Below are positions 1 through 9,458 of a stretch of 64,000 bases of DNA, piece by piece. Within the stretch, counting starts at the first letter, position 1, and each line of letters opens with the position of its first letter. The position numbers and the translations under genes are program-made. The notes under the pieces were generated by a model, which did no database searches, was not told where the DNA came from, and saw only the letters and a program-made list of their open reading frames with translations. Source of the stretch: Bacillus yapensis. GTDB taxonomy: Bacteria > Bacillota > Bacilli > Bacillales > Cytobacillaceae. The stretch is from the NCBI RefSeq assembly GCF_005280205.1, contig NZ_SUND01000023.1:1-64000 (forward strand). Direction: 5' to 3'.

Positions 1-2
1 GA

Positions 3-260
3 ACGATTAGTACCTTACGCTTTTTTCTTTTCATTCTGTCTGCCACGCTTGGCATTTATGGCTTCTTTCTTGGATTATTTATTGTGCTCAGCCATTTAGC
101 CTCATTGCGTTCATGCGGCTTACCTTACTTGGCCCCAATATCACCTCCATTTAAAGACTTGGCCAACGCTTTGTTTCGATTACCTTGGCCATGGCGAAAC
201 ACTCGACCGGACATGTTGAAGACACGAGATTCTACAAGGCAAGGGGACAGGCATAAATGA
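3..260 (+). CDS. GerA-family spore germination protein, C-terminal part (cut by window start)
   Basis: An open frame runs in from the window edge and stops with TGA at 258-260. The encoded 85 residues include a hydrophobic segment with GIYGFFLGLFIVLSHLASL followed by PYLAPISPPFKDL, which is the typical C-terminal end of GerA/GerKA-type germinant receptor A subunits: last membrane helices, then a conserved proline-rich tail. The A subunit sits in the inner spore membrane and forms the receptor with B and C subunits. Its stop overlaps the ATG of the gerC-type gene (ATGA), so the two are translationally coupled. No gerB-type gene lies between them, so a B subunit, if present, is upstream or elsewhere. 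Confidence 0.85.
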   Translation, partial: TISTLRFFLFILSATLGIYGFFLGLFIVLSHLASLRSCGLPYLAPISPPFKDLANALFRLPWPWRNTRPDMLKTRDSTRQGDRHK

Positions 261-1420
261 GGAGATATAAAAGTATGGTTGCACTTTTCCTTCTTCTCAC
301 CCTTACCGGTTGCTGGAGCAGATATGAAGTGCAAAACATGAACTATGCTACGGCTGTTGGAATAGACTATGTCGATGGCCAATACACCTTGTATGTGCAA
401 TTGCTTGATTTCTCGACAGTGGCCAAGCTGGAGGGACAGCAAAAAGCGGAGCAGCCCCCGGTTTGGGTGGGCAAAGGCGAAGGTTCCTCGTTTACGGAGG
501 CGGCAAATGATTTGTACAGTACATCACAACAACGCTTAAACTGGGGACAAATCTCTGCCATTTTGTTCAGCGAGAGATTGATGAAGGAAAACAAAGTCGG
601 AGAAGTGCTGGAATTGATCAACCGTTATCGTGAAATAAGGTACTTGGCCTGGCTGTTTAGCGCAAGAGAGCCTCCTGAAGAAATCTTGCTGGCAACCCCA
701 TTTTTTAGATTATCGCCAAATGCATCCATTCTTCACAATCCCGAGCAAAATTTCAGACAGCGTTCTATCCTTGCTCCGGTCCGCCTGCAACAATTTGTAC
801 TGGACTCAAACGAAAAGGCCAGAACCAGTTATATACCGGAATTATCGCTTCACAAAGGTCAATGGCAGGAAAGTAATAAACCAAAAGAGCTGCTTAGATA
901 TTCTGGCATACATGTATATGATCTACACAATTATTATGGACGAATGGATCTTAAGGATTTGTCGGGAATGCCCTGGCTAAGTACTCACACGATCCGAGTA
1001 CCTCTTGATTTGTTTGCCGAAGAGAAGCTTGCGGCTATTCTTGTCGCAGAAAAACCCAAATATGAAGTGACTCCTATTGTGAAATTGAACAAGGCGTATT
1101 TCGATATTTCAGTAAAAGTGAAGGCAGGGATCAATGAATTGCATACGGACCTTACCGAAAAGGAACTCACACAAATGGCTCAGGAAAAAATAGAGGAGCA
1201 AATCCGCAAAACGTATCAAACTGCTTTTAAAGAGGGTATAGATATTTACAATTTGGGCGAATCTTTGTATCGCAAACATCCACATCAATGGAAGAGCATT
1301 GCCACAGGAAAACAGCAACTCGTTTTAAACCAAGATTCCCTGCGCCATGTAAAGGTTGAGGTGAATATTGTTTACCCTGGAAGATATAAATTACATGAAC
1401 ATGGTGAATCCACCTCGTGA
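257..1420 (+). CDS. Ger(x)C-family spore germination lipoprotein
   Basis: A 387-residue protein with an N-terminal lipoprotein signal (hydrophobic stretch ending LTLTGC, Cys about residue 19) and WSRYEVQNMNYATAVGIDY, the signature start of GerAC/GerKC proteins. The length fits the family (about 370-400). As the C subunit of a germinant receptor it would be anchored to the outer face of the inner spore membrane. It overlaps the upstream A-subunit gene by 4 nt and is followed by a strong terminator. It lies inside the end of a Tn3-family element whose terminal repeat is at 1503-1540, so this germination operon was probably acquired by transposition. Confidence 0.92.
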   Translation: MRRYKSMVALFLLLTLTGCWSRYEVQNMNYATAVGIDYVDGQYTLYVQLLDFSTVAKLEGQQKAEQPPVWVGKGEGSSFTEAANDLYSTSQQRLNWGQISAILFSERLMKENKVGEVLELINRYREIRYLAWLFSAREPPEEILLATPFFRLSPNASILHNPEQNFRQRSILAPVRLQQFVLDSNEKARTSYIPELSLHKGQWQESNKPKELLRYSGIHVYDLHNYYGRMDLKDLSGMPWLSTHTIRVPLDLFAEEKLAAILVAEKPKYEVTPIVKLNKAYFDISVKVKAGINELHTDLTEKELTQMAQEKIEEQIRKTYQTAFKEGIDIYNLGESLYRKHPHQWKSIATGKQQLVLNQDSLRHVKVEVNIVYPGRYKLHEHGESTS

Positions 1421-1445
1421 TTCTGGCAAGTGAAATTATTAACTC

Positions 1446-1488
1446 ACCTTGCTTCTTCTGCTTAGAGTTGGGGAAGCAAGGTTTTTGT
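1446..1488 (+). terminator. Rho-independent terminator of the ger operon
   Basis: The arms ACCTTGCTTC and GAAGCAAGGT flank a loop and are followed by a T tract, 26 bases after the gerC-type stop codon. Confidence 0.85.
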
Positions 1489-1502
1489 TTCCAAAAAAAT
1501 AG

Positions 1503-1540
1503 TTTAACGTTGTAAATCCGCATTTTCCTGACGGAACCCC
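1503..1540 (-). repeat. Tn3-family 38-bp terminal inverted repeat (type 2, copy 1)
   Basis: Read on the minus strand from 1540, the sequence starts GGGGTTCCGTCAGGAAAATG and ends ACAACGTTAAA. This is the usual Tn3-family layout: GGGG outer end, about 38 bp, inner ACGTTAA. Near-identical copies are at 27997-28034 and 34788-34825. The orientation places the element body to the left, so the ger genes are cargo. Its outer edge abuts the truncated ltaS-like gene. Confidence 0.8.
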
Positions 1541-2426
1541 TATAAAATCATTAAGGAAAGGCGTAATCTCCTCTCCATTCAGTCTCTCATTAACCACAAA
1601 ACTTTGGGTAGATTCCATTGAAACAAATATGACATTGCGCTTTTCTGCAATCCCGAACATCTTTTCATTTGGCTTTGGTTTGTTGGCCATCAAATAATTT
1701 TGAATTTCAGTCAGTTCATCACTGTTTGCCAGTGCCTTTTTTGTACTGGTACGAGTCTGCAGTACGCCATCATATATGTGGAAGTTAAAGATCCCTATAT
1801 TTTTGACTAATATTTCCCTGTCAAACGAACGGGTTAATAATTGAGGGCGTTCCGATTCAGCGAGTCCTAGATTGATAATGAAAATTGCCGTAACCATCAC
1901 GAAGTAAATCCAACTTTCTTTGACAGTAGCTTTTTGAACATCATTATTTCGCTTGCTTGCCCACCAAATTAAAAGAAACACGTCTATGAACAATAGCAAA
2001 TATAAAGGATTTACCAGCTCTCCTATACTGCTTCCTAAGTCACCCATATTGCTCGATTGAAATAATACAGGAATAGTCAGAAAATCATTAAAGAACTTAT
2101 AGAACATAACATTAGCAATTAAAACGAGAGTAGATACTATGCCTACACTAATGACATAAATATTCCTTGCCCTTTCCTTCATAAACAGACCCAATCCAAA
2201 CAATAACAACAAGAAACTCAGTGGGTTGAGAAATAAAATGAAGGCTTGCATTCCATTTTCTATCTTTATATCAAAGCTAGTCTTATAAATTACATAGGTT
2301 TTTAACCACATAAATAAGGTTGCCATGAATAAGAAGGAGTACTTTTTAAGTAAATTTTTAACCATTTTTCCACCTCTTAATTATTTATCGCAAACACTTT
2401 ATCCTCTTTACCCTACCATTAAAAGA

Positions 2427-2462
2427 AAAAGTTTCCGGTCACTATGAACTGGAGACTTTTTC
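2427..2462 (-). terminator. Terminator downstream of usp
   Basis: The minus-strand hairpin AAAAGTCTCCAGT / ACCGGAAACTTTT is followed by a T-rich run. It lies 35 bases past the usp stop. Confidence 0.7.
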
Positions 2463-2495
2463 ACATTAATATTCTTCACCAATAGTAATACTTTT

Positions 2496-2915
2496 TTATT
2501 TTACGATTAGAACTGGACTGTTTACTCTTTTTACTACTTTATGGCTCACACTTCCTAATACCATTTCCTGCAAAGAATTTAGGCCGCGGCTTCCTATCAC
2601 AATCAAATCAAACTCTCCTTGGTTTGCATATTCAACTATTGTAGGGCCGGGTTCACCATGCAATATCTTCACGTGGTAAGTCAATGAATTGGATTTTAGT
2701 TGCTCTTCAATGGGTAAAAGCTTCTTTCGCCTAGATAGTTCAAGTTCCTCTCTTCCCTGGGAGTGAAGAACATCTCTCTTTGTTTTTGAGAAGTCCGCTA
2801 CATAAACCACTTCAATAAAGCATTCCTTGCATAAAGAAGCAATTTTTATTGATTCTTCAGTAGCTCTAATTGAATGCTCCGATCCATCCACAGCTAACAA
2901 AATCCTTTTGTACAT
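2496..2915 (-). CDS. Universal stress protein (UspA family)
   Basis: A 139-residue UspA-fold protein. It begins MYKRILLAVDGSEHS (Asp of the ATP-binding fold) and ends with GSRGLNSLQEMVLGSVSHKV, matching the G-2x-G-9x-G(S/T) ATP-binding motif of the family. The start was chosen at this ATG because AGGAGTGAGAAAC precedes it; an upstream in-frame ATG lacks a site. It lies 20 bases after the sulP stop, so it is probably the second gene of a sulP-usp operon. Pairing with an anion transporter suggests a modulatory or stress role, which is inference. Confidence 0.9.
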   Translation of the reverse strand: MYKRILLAVDGSEHSIRATEESIKIASLCKECFIEVVYVADFSKTKRDVLHSQGREELELSRRKKLLPIEEQLKSNSLTYHVKILHGEPGPTIVEYANQGEFDLIVIGSRGLNSLQEMVLGSVSHKVVKRVNSPVLIVK

Positions 2916-2935
2916 GTTTCTCACTCCTATTAAAA

Positions 2936-4399
2936 TTAATGGCCGGACAGCTTTGCATTTGAATTGTTATATATGGCCAGCTTATCAACAAGCTTTTGGC
3001 TGGCCGAATCCAAATTTTTGATGGTCACAACATTTTTATTCTCTCGATATTTAATTACCACTTTGTCAATCGCTCCTACTGCTGAATCATCCCAGATATG
3101 GGCGCCTGAGAAATCGATAATGATATTTTTATTTTCCGCAGAGAAATCAAAAGCTTCTAAAAACCCTTCTACAGATGCAAAGAACAACTGACCTTCCACC
3201 TGAAAAACCGTATTTTGCTTTTCTTGCTTTTTAGTTACCTTTATTGTTGAAATCTTAGCTACGAAGAATATGGCACTTAAAATGACACCGGCGATAACTC
3301 CTTTAGACAAATCATGAGTGGCAACTACGATAGCAACCGTTACCAGCATAACTACTGCATCACTTTTAGGAGCCTTTTTTAAATAAGAAAACGAAGTCCA
3401 ATCAAATGTACCAATGGAGACCATAATCATAATGCCCACGAGAACCGACATTGGAATTCGAACCACTAAATCGCCTAAAACAATAATTAAAAACATTAAA
3501 AAGGCACCTGCAATAAGCGTTGATAGTCTGCCTCTCCCTCCAGATTTCACATTAATCACGGACTGTCCAATCATCGCGCAACCTGCCATCCCTCCAAAGA
3601 AGCCTGTAACGATGTTGGCAATTCCCTGTCCCTTTGACTCGCGAGTTTTATTACTTTCTGTGCCTGTCATATCATCAACAATAGATGCAGTTAATAAGGC
3701 CTCAAGCAACCCAACAATTGCTAAGGCTAAGGAATAAGGGAAAATAATTTGTAATGTTTCAAAAGTAAATGGAACGTCTGGAATGAAAAATGAAGGCAAG
3801 GATTGAGTGATCGCACCTAAATCACCGACAGTTCTCAAGTCGGCATTAGAAAAAATCGCCACAGCTGTTAACGCGATAATTGCGATTAATGGAGCTGGGA
3901 CTACCTTGATAAATCTCGGCAATACATACACAATCACTAAAGTGATGGCAACAAAGACATAAGTCAAAGTTGAAATCCCGATAAAATGAGGAACCTGCGC
4001 CATAAAAATCAGTATGGCCAATGCATTTACAAAGCCAATCATCACGGCACGTGGGATAAATTTCATCACTTTGGCTACCTTAAACACACCAAATATCACT
4101 TGGATTATACCTGTTAAAATAGTGGCTGCCAGTAAATAATTAAGCCCATGCTCTTTAACCAACGGTACCATCAGTAATGCCATCGCACCGGTGGCAGCTG
4201 AAATCATTCCTGGCCTTCCACCCACAAACGCAATAATGACTGCAATACAGAAAGAAGCATATAATCCAACCATCGGATCAACACCTGCTATAATGGAGAA
4301 GGCGATAGCCTCTGGTATTAAGGCAAGAGCAACTACAATACCAGCAAGGACATCTCCTCTCACATTGGAGAACCATTCTTTCTTTAACTTCTCGACCAT
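2936..4399 (-). CDS. SulP-family anion transporter with STAS domain
   Basis: A 487-residue membrane protein. Residues about 10-380 hold many hydrophobic helices with the SulP signature near the N-terminus ([20 protein letters not shown]). Residues about 395-480 form a STAS domain ([14 protein letters not shown] ... [20 protein letters not shown]). SulP proteins move sulfate, bicarbonate or dicarboxylates, often with Na+ or H+; the substrate cannot be told from sequence. The ATG is preceded by GAGGTG. It is followed closely by usp. Confidence 0.93.
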   Translation of the reverse strand: MVEKLKKEWFSNVRGDVLAGIVVALALIPEAIAFSIIAGVDPMVGLYASFCIAVIIAFVGGRPGMISAATGAMALLMVPLVKEHGLNYLLAATILTGIIQVIFGVFKVAKVMKFIPRAVMIGFVNALAILIFMAQVPHFIGISTLTYVFVAITLVIVYVLPRFIKVVPAPLIAIIALTAVAIFSNADLRTVGDLGAITQSLPSFFIPDVPFTFETLQIIFPYSLALAIVGLLEALLTASIVDDMTGTESNKTRESKGQGIANIVTGFFGGMAGCAMIGQSVINVKSGGRGRLSTLIAGAFLMFLIIVLGDLVVRIPMSVLVGIMIMVSIGTFDWTSFSYLKKAPKSDAVVMLVTVAIVVATHDLSKGVIAGVILSAIFFVAKISTIKVTKKQEKQNTVFQVEGQLFFASVEGFLEAFDFSAENKNIIIDFSGAHIWDDSAVGAIDKVVIKYRENKNVVTIKNLDSASQKLVDKLAIYNNSNAKLSGH

Positions 4400-4581
4400 T
4401 ATGTTTACACCTCAGTTTATATTTATTTTTTGACTTTTTAACTCTCATAAAAGTCGAATTTAAAACCCAATAAAATGAGTGTACCATCTTTTGTCCCAAA
4501 ATTGAACCTTTTTGGTCCTTTTTTATAGTAATAACTTTATGGTATGATAAGGAAAAGCACGAACAGTTAGGAGAATATGAC

Positions 4582-5124
4582 ATGTTAATTGGTTATATGA
4601 GACCCCATCAACAAGACCTCAACTGTGAAATACAATTAAGCAACTTAAAAAAAATGAATTGTGAAATAATCATTGCAGAAGAACATTCATCTCCAAAAAA
4701 ACGCACGCAACTTAAAAATTTAATCCACAATCTTAATAAGAATGACAAAGTAGTTGTGACAAGACTTTTTACTTTAGCTGATTCAACACGACATCTTGTA
4801 GAGTTACTAGAAGAGATTGAATCGAAAGGTGCTTATATTATCTCTCTTCATGAGAATATCGATACTAGTATCAAATCTGGATATCCATTCACTGAAATTG
4901 TGAAACATCTTGTTGAATTTCAAAGCGATGCAATAAGCGAAAAAACAAAAATAGGATTGTCAGAAGCCAAAGAGAAGGGTGTTAGTGCTGGTAGACCAAG
5001 AAAACCTGATAAAAATGTTCAACGCGCGATTGAAATGTATCAAAGTAAAAATTATAGCCTGTCACAAATAAAAGAAGAGACGGGGATTAGTAAATCCACC
5101 TTATATCGATACTTAGAAAATTAG
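4582..5124 (+). CDS. Degenerate serine-recombinase-like protein (catalytic residues lost)
   Basis: A 180-residue protein with the resolvase/invertase layout: N-terminal domain starting MLIGYMRPHQQDLN and a C-terminal helix-turn-helix (YSLSQIKEETGISKSTLYRY). True family members in this window read GYARVST at the start; here the nucleophilic Ser is replaced by His (GYMRPHQ). The RLxR motif is changed to TLADST and the ERNLI segment to QSDAIS. DNA binding may persist, but strand cleavage should not, so it is more likely a regulator or a relic. It is followed by a good terminator and is divergent from sulP. Confidence 0.8.
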   Translation: MLIGYMRPHQQDLNCEIQLSNLKKMNCEIIIAEEHSSPKKRTQLKNLIHNLNKNDKVVVTRLFTLADSTRHLVELLEEIESKGAYIISLHENIDTSIKSGYPFTEIVKHLVEFQSDAISEKTKIGLSEAKEKGVSAGRPRKPDKNVQRAIEMYQSKNYSLSQIKEETGISKSTLYRYLEN

Positions 5125-5130
5125 ATAAAA

Positions 5131-5170
5131 AAACGATCATGATAAGAAATTTCCTTACATGATCGTTTTT
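5131..5170 (+). terminator. Terminator of the degenerate recombinase gene
   Basis: The arms AACGATCATG and CATGATCGTT flank a loop and are followed by TTTT. Confidence 0.8.
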
Positions 5171-5315
5171 GATTGAACGAGACTATAACCACTTTCACAA
5201 ATTACAAAACAATAACCAAACTTGCAAAAAGTGGGGTTATTTAGATAGCAAATATTAGCAACTGTTTCTGGATTGGTATACCCTAAAACAAAAACGCCTA
5301 CCTAATTGATAGACG

Positions 5316-6146
5316 TCAAGATATATATTCAACGAATGACGGACTCCGTAAAAGCCCCGTCTTCGTGTAGTTCCTAAATTTAACCCGGCACTTGATTTTC
5401 GGTTCAATGAATGTAAACTTCTTATTTTCATCCACGATCAAATCTCTGTACTCACCATAGAATTGTTTCCGAGCAGCCGGTGTCATGAACTCCATTAAAC
5501 CACCAGGCTTTAGCCTGCCATTTTCTTCAAAAGCCAGCAGCAACCCAAACTTATCTTTTCGCAAACCGGTAATCACCACATCAGTATATTGATAGTTAAT
5601 TACCTTCAGCCAATCGTGTGATCTCTTCTTGATCTGATATTTGGAATCAGCTTTTTTAAGGACAATACCTTCAAGTCCGTTCTGTTTCACTAAATCGAAA
5701 TAAGCTCGGCCATTCCCATGCAGCCATTGTACCTTTGAAATATGCTTTTCATTTTCCACTAGCGAATCAAGCAGCTCTTTTCTCTGCAGCAATGGCAGAT
5801 GTGTCACTTTCTCACCCTTATGATAAAGAACATCAAATATACAATACTGAATGGTATGCTCCGATCGCTTCGACTGAAACCTTTCCATCATGGCCTCAAA
5901 ATCTGGCTTGCCTTCTGAATCGGATACGATTATCTCTCCATCAAGGACTGTGCCATCAGGAATATTTAAATGCAGCAGCTCCGGGAACTTGGCGGTCACT
6001 TCGTTGTTATGTCGCGAATACAGCTTAATTTGGTTATTGAATTTGGTTAATATCAATCTGATCCCATCAAGTTTGAGTTCAGTGATGTATTTTTCATCGT
6101 CAAAAGGTTCGTCTGACTTTTCTAATAGCATTGGTGCAGCAAACAC
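5316..6146 (-). CDS. ATP-dependent DNA ligase (LigD-ligase-like, stand-alone)
   Basis: A 276-residue ATP-dependent ligase: motif I ELKLDGIRLI (adenylated Lys about residue 25), motif III region GTVLDGEII, motif IV region LEGIVLKK, motif V region DWLKVI, then a short OB-fold domain. There is no polymerase or nuclease domain as in bifunctional LigD. A GTG start at 6146 is preferred because AGAGGTGATT lies just upstream; a longer reading frame has no such site. It would act in DNA end joining or repair. The gene is flanked by unrelated genes. Confidence 0.88.
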   Translation of the reverse strand: MFAAPMLLEKSDEPFDDEKYITELKLDGIRLILTKFNNQIKLYSRHNNEVTAKFPELLHLNIPDGTVLDGEIIVSDSEGKPDFEAMMERFQSKRSEHTIQYCIFDVLYHKGEKVTHLPLLQRKELLDSLVENEKHISKVQWLHGNGRAYFDLVKQNGLEGIVLKKADSKYQIKKRSHDWLKVINYQYTDVVITGLRKDKFGLLLAFEENGRLKPGGLMEFMTPAARKQFYGEYRDLIVDENKKFTFIEPKIKCRVKFRNYTKTGLLRSPSFVEYIS

Positions 6147-6273
6147 CTGATAATCACCTCTGATTAATAGTAGCACGACAGCTGCGATAATTCTGGTGAA
6201 AAGGTGTTTGTAAGTTATTCCTAGCTTTCCATTAATGACGAATCATTTGTATAGTGATATTTCAAGAATATTG

Positions 6274-6453
6274 CTATCTTTTTATTTGGTCTTTATTGGA
6301 TTGGATATACCACATTGGAACTTCCATCAGTTTGCCTTCATCTTCCTCATGCCCTGTGGACAAAACCTCAAATACAATAGCATCTTCTTTAATTTCAACT
6401 ACTTTAACACAAATTTCTTCAAATTTTAGTGTTTCACCTATTTTAAAGTCCAT
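6274..6453 (-). CDS. Small hypothetical protein
   Basis: A 59-residue acidic protein starting MDFKIGETLKFEE, with no membrane segment and no recognised family. The start is supported by AAAGGAG 12 bases upstream. The beta-rich pattern (ICVKVVEIKEDAIVFEVL) resembles small SH3-like or CSD-like proteins only loosely. Confidence 0.6.
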   Translation of the reverse strand: MDFKIGETLKFEEICVKVVEIKEDAIVFEVLSTGHEEDEGKLMEVPMWYIQSNKDQIKR

Positions 6454-6548
6454 TTGATAAAAACTCCTTTTTGACTCCATAATTTTCTTAAACTATCCTG
6501 CCCCTTTAGTGGAACAAGAAAGATACAATACACATTATCTCTAGTAAA

Positions 6549-6575
6549 CAGCCTCCAAGAATTCTTGGAGGCTTG
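6549..6575 (-). terminator. Terminator after the CPA2 antiporter gene
   Basis: A perfect hairpin AGCCTCCAAGA/TTCTTGGAGGCT on the minus strand, 22 bases past the stop. Confidence 0.7.
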
Positions 6576-6596
6576 ACTTACAGATTATGCGATATT

Positions 6597-7733
6597 CTAT
6601 GCTTTGCTTTTCGATTGAAAGAACCATTTCATCATTGGTGGAGTCACAATGGTGGAAACCAGTATTACGACGACAATCACAGCAAACATATCTTGTGAAA
6701 GTAAGTCAGATTCAAGTCCCAATGCTGCCAGAATCAATGCGACTTCTCCCCTTGAAACCATCGCTGCTCCGATTCCCAATGAGCTGTTCCAATTAAACCC
6801 AGCCCATTTTGCCCCGAGCGAAGCACCAACTAATTTGGTCATGATTGCGATAAGGCTTAAAACTGTAATTAAACCCAAATTTTCACCTATACCTGCAAAT
6901 TGAGCTGTCACACCAATGGATGTGAAGAACACGGGAACAAAGATGGCGTAACTGATCGTCTCGACCTTTTCAAAAACTTCTCCCTTGAAGTTTGTCACGC
7001 TGATAGCAACACCTGCGATATAGGCTCCGATAATCGCAGCCACTCCCGTATATTCAGCGAGGAAAGCATAAACGAAGCAAATAATTAGGGCGGACGAGAT
7101 CACCGTTTCCGAGTCTTTTAATGTTGAAAACTTTTTCAAGAACCACGGTACCAATTTCCATCCAATAAGAATCGCTCCAGCAAAGAATAGTACCTTTTTA
7201 AGCACGACTGTCGTCAAACTTACATCTCCGCCTGCAAAGCTCATTAAGAATGCCAAGGCAATGATTACAACTACGTCGTCAATTACAGCAGCCCCTAAAA
7301 TCGTGGTGCCTTCTCGGGTTTGCAATTGATTCATCTCCTTTAGAGCCTGCACGGAAATACTAACGCTGGTAGCAGAGAGCAGCAAACCGAGGAACCAAGA
7401 TTCGAAAGTACCAAGGTTCAATGTGATGCCTGCTAAGTAACCAATTAACAGAGGAACTACGATACCGCCCAAACCTACATATGCGGAGGCTTTCCCGGTG
7501 CGTTTAAATTCATCCAGGTCCGTTTCTAAGCCAGCGATGAACATCAAAAGTATAACACCGATCTGACTAAATTCTGCCAGTGTTTCTGTTTCATTCACCA
7601 AGCCCAGGAAGGAGGGACCCAAGACAATTCCGATCAATAATTGTCCGAGAACTGCGGGCTGCCCCAATCTCACGCTCAAGCTCCCGGCTATTTTGGCTGT
7701 AACTATAATAATGGCTAACTGTAGTATTAACAC
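6597..7733 (-). CDS. CPA2-family cation/proton antiporter (KefB/NapA-like)
   Basis: About 378 residues with about 12 hydrophobic helices and the CPA2 hallmarks: LGQPAVLGQLLIGIVLGP near the N-terminus, AAVIDDVVVIIALAF with the paired Asp of the ion-binding site, and SRGEVALILAALGL near the C-terminus. It exchanges Na+ or K+ for H+ at the cytoplasmic membrane. No C-terminal RCK domain is present. The GTG at 7733 follows AAAGGTGGA at proper distance; the ATG 18 bases upstream has no site. A long perfect hairpin lies in front of the gene. Confidence 0.9.
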   Translation of the reverse strand: MLILQLAIIIVTAKIAGSLSVRLGQPAVLGQLLIGIVLGPSFLGLVNETETLAEFSQIGVILLMFIAGLETDLDEFKRTGKASAYVGLGGIVVPLLIGYLAGITLNLGTFESWFLGLLLSATSVSISVQALKEMNQLQTREGTTILGAAVIDDVVVIIALAFLMSFAGGDVSLTTVVLKKVLFFAGAILIGWKLVPWFLKKFSTLKDSETVISSALIICFVYAFLAEYTGVAAIIGAYIAGVAISVTNFKGEVFEKVETISYAIFVPVFFTSIGVTAQFAGIGENLGLITVLSLIAIMTKLVGASLGAKWAGFNWNSSLGIGAAMVSRGEVALILAALGLESDLLSQDMFAVIVVVILVSTIVTPPMMKWFFQSKSKA

Positions 7734-7785
7734 CCATATTCCACCTTTCATCTTTATTATTTGTTTTATAACACACAGACATACA

Positions 7786-7833
7786 AAAAGAGCCTGTCAC
7801 CAAGGGACATACGTATCCCTTGGTGACAGGCTC
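7786..7833 (-). terminator. Long perfect hairpin with T tract upstream of the antiporter gene
   Basis: The arms GAGCCTGTCACCAAGGGA and its complement enclose a short loop and are followed on the minus strand by TTTTT. It could end an upstream transcript or act as an attenuator, since it sits only about 50 bases before the antiporter start. Confidence 0.7.
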
Positions 7834-7964
7834 CTCCAAGTCATTGAAGTATTCAAATGTATTATTATTTATTATTATCTCATAATTTGATCAAATCCGT
7901 ACCCTATTGCTTATCGCTCTTAAATGGGTATCCTTATTCAACTAACCTTCCCCGTTAGTTTAAC

Positions 7965-8036
7965 AAAAAAGAGCTGCCACGATAACAGCTCTGATCTTAA
8001 ACTCATGCACCCGTTTGTTTAAGTACTTCACATTCT
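7965..8036 (-). repeat. Dispersed terminator-like repeat (copy 1)
   Basis: A hairpin AGAGCTG/CAGCTCT with T tract, followed by a conserved tail (GATCTTAAACTCATGCACCC ... GTTTAAGTAC). A related copy with the same hairpin plus tail is at 51541-51608. It ends the membrane-protein transcript here. Confidence 0.6.
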
Positions 8037-8043
8037 TTATTCA

Positions 8044-8631
8044 TTATCTCGACAGTCTATTATCACTATTGTTTCGATTCTTTATTCTTAAGATGCCAAG
8101 ATAAACAAAGAGCATAGAACCTGCTAGTCCTATTGTGGCAGGCAGAATAATTGATTTTCCTGAATTACCAGCAAAAATTAAACTCCATCCTATTTTTCCG
8201 AATGCGATAAAAGTCATAACCGAAAAACCAAACCAGATGTTTCTCTGCCAAAAAGCAAGAGCTAGCAAGGTAAGTGACAGTGGAATGATTAATGTAACCA
8301 AAATCTTCACCATTCCCCAATCACTGGTCAGATAGCCTACTTCATATTGAAGGAATTCCTGTACATCAGCATTAACCGAACTCGGTTCAGGGAACCAAAA
8401 CATGCTCGTAAAAATGCAAAACAGGGTACACGAAATCCCTGCCAAACTTCTTTTGAAAGCAAAGAAACAAAAAGGAATAATGAAAATCGGCCTGATAAAC
8501 CATGAAAGTTGATTGTGATGCCGTGCGAATGCCCATTCAAGAAAATTACGATTTACTCCGAAAGCAATCAAGAAACCGACAGAAGCCAAAGCAAACAAAA
8601 TAGCAAATGATTTATCATATTTTTTGAACAT
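8044..8631 (-). CDS. Hypothetical polytopic membrane protein
   Basis: A 195-residue protein with about six hydrophobic segments (for example FAILFALASVGFLIAFG and IKNRNNS at the cytoplasmic tail). No family recognised. It is single-gene, with the dispersed terminator-like repeat just downstream. Confidence 0.7.
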   Translation of the reverse strand: MFKKYDKSFAILFALASVGFLIAFGVNRNFLEWAFARHHNQLSWFIRPIFIIPFCFFAFKRSLAGISCTLFCIFTSMFWFPEPSSVNADVQEFLQYEVGYLTSDWGMVKILVTLIIPLSLTLLALAFWQRNIWFGFSVMTFIAFGKIGWSLIFAGNSGKSIILPATIGLAGSMLFVYLGILRIKNRNNSDNRLSR

Positions 8632-8963
8632 AACTATTCACCCCTTCCATTTACACTGAAGAAGAAGAAAGCACTTTAAATAGACATCAGTTCTTCCTTG
8701 TTACAAAAATACAATTCAGATTAACAATTGAAGGATAACAAAGAACGTTCAACCCTACCCAAAAAATACCATATGCGGCTGATTATATATACGAAATTGT
8801 TGCACTAACCTGCCTGTTAGTGGAAGAAGTATTTTTTGAACAACTATATTATTTTTTAAATGATTTTATTGTAAAATAAACAACTTTATTATCTCTGCAC
8901 ATCATTTCGGAGTAAATATCAAAAAAAGCACTCTTTCTACAGAGTAAGGGTGCTTTAACCTGT
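8632..8963. other. Intergenic region without a gene
   Basis: No supported coding sequence. It holds a hairpin at 8924-8957 (AGCACCCTTACTC / GAAAGAGTGCT, T tract on the minus strand) that should end the 9451/8964 gene pair, and a short dispersed repeat at about 8863-8905 (TTATTGTAAAATAAACAA, ATCTCTGCAC) that recurs at about 36594-36630. Confidence 0.6.
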
Positions 8964-9458
8964 TTATAACTCGATATAAAATGTATGTGTTTCAATATAC
9001 TCTTTATTTGACTCGATATAGTCAGTAATAATGCCAATCACTTCGTGTAGGTTTTCAATGCTTGTTTCTGTTCGCGGAACTGTATCACCCGGAACATTAT
9101 GGTGATGAAAGGGATCTGTTTTTACATGTCTTGGTGGTTCTGGGTGTTCTTGTTTATCAAAAGAAGTAATATGTCTTTCGTGTTTACTCTTTCTGTTTCT
9201 TCCTTGAACAACAGGGTATTCCCAAGCATAACGATATTCTTCAATATCGCCTAAATCACTGTATTTTTCGTTTATAGATAAGACCGTTTCCCCGTAAATA
9301 TTATGATTATTTAGTGGCAATGTAGCAACAACTCTTGCCTCTCCCTTTGCCTTTATTTCAGGTATCTTGTTGTGATTAAAGAGTTGAGGATTTGATTCGA
9401 AAAGGTCAGCAAAATATTGAACCCTTTCTATTTGCATTTGTTGTTTTGGGTTATTCAT
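8964..9458 (-). CDS. Possible TumE/DUF6516-like toxin
   Basis: A 164-residue soluble protein. The middle has RYAWEYPVVQGRNRKSKHE, then SFDKQEHPEPPRHVKTDPFH and HHNVPGD, and the end has ENLHEVIGIITDYI. This layout (beta-strand core, His-rich FHHHNVP stretch, helix starting ENLHEVI) resembles the TumE (DUF6516) toxin family, from memory of the family rather than a search. It overlaps the upstream regulator gene by 8 bases, fitting a toxin-antitoxin type operon in which the upstream DNA-binding protein is the partner. Confidence 0.55.
   Translation of the reverse strand: MNNPKQQMQIERVQYFADLFESNPQLFNHNKIPEIKAKGEARVVATLPLNNHNIYGETVLSINEKYSDLGDIEEYRYAWEYPVVQGRNRKSKHERHITSFDKQEHPEPPRHVKTDPFHHHNVPGDTVPRTETSIENLHEVIGIITDYIESNKEYIETHTFYIEL

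Larger units (their letters stand above)
1439..2365 (-). pseudogene. LtaS-type lipoteichoic acid synthase, truncated by a transposon end
   Basis: The N-terminal part shows five hydrophobic segments followed by [20 protein letters not shown] and [11 protein letters not shown]. That is the start of the extracellular sulfatase-fold domain of LtaS-type polyglycerolphosphate synthases, with the candidate catalytic Thr in EST. The family is about 600-650 residues; this frame stops at 308, and the last ~30 residues ([15 protein letters not shown] onward) are read out of the Tn3 terminal repeat and transposon DNA. True homology therefore ends near 1541. Without its catalytic domain the product cannot work. 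Confidence 0.88.
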
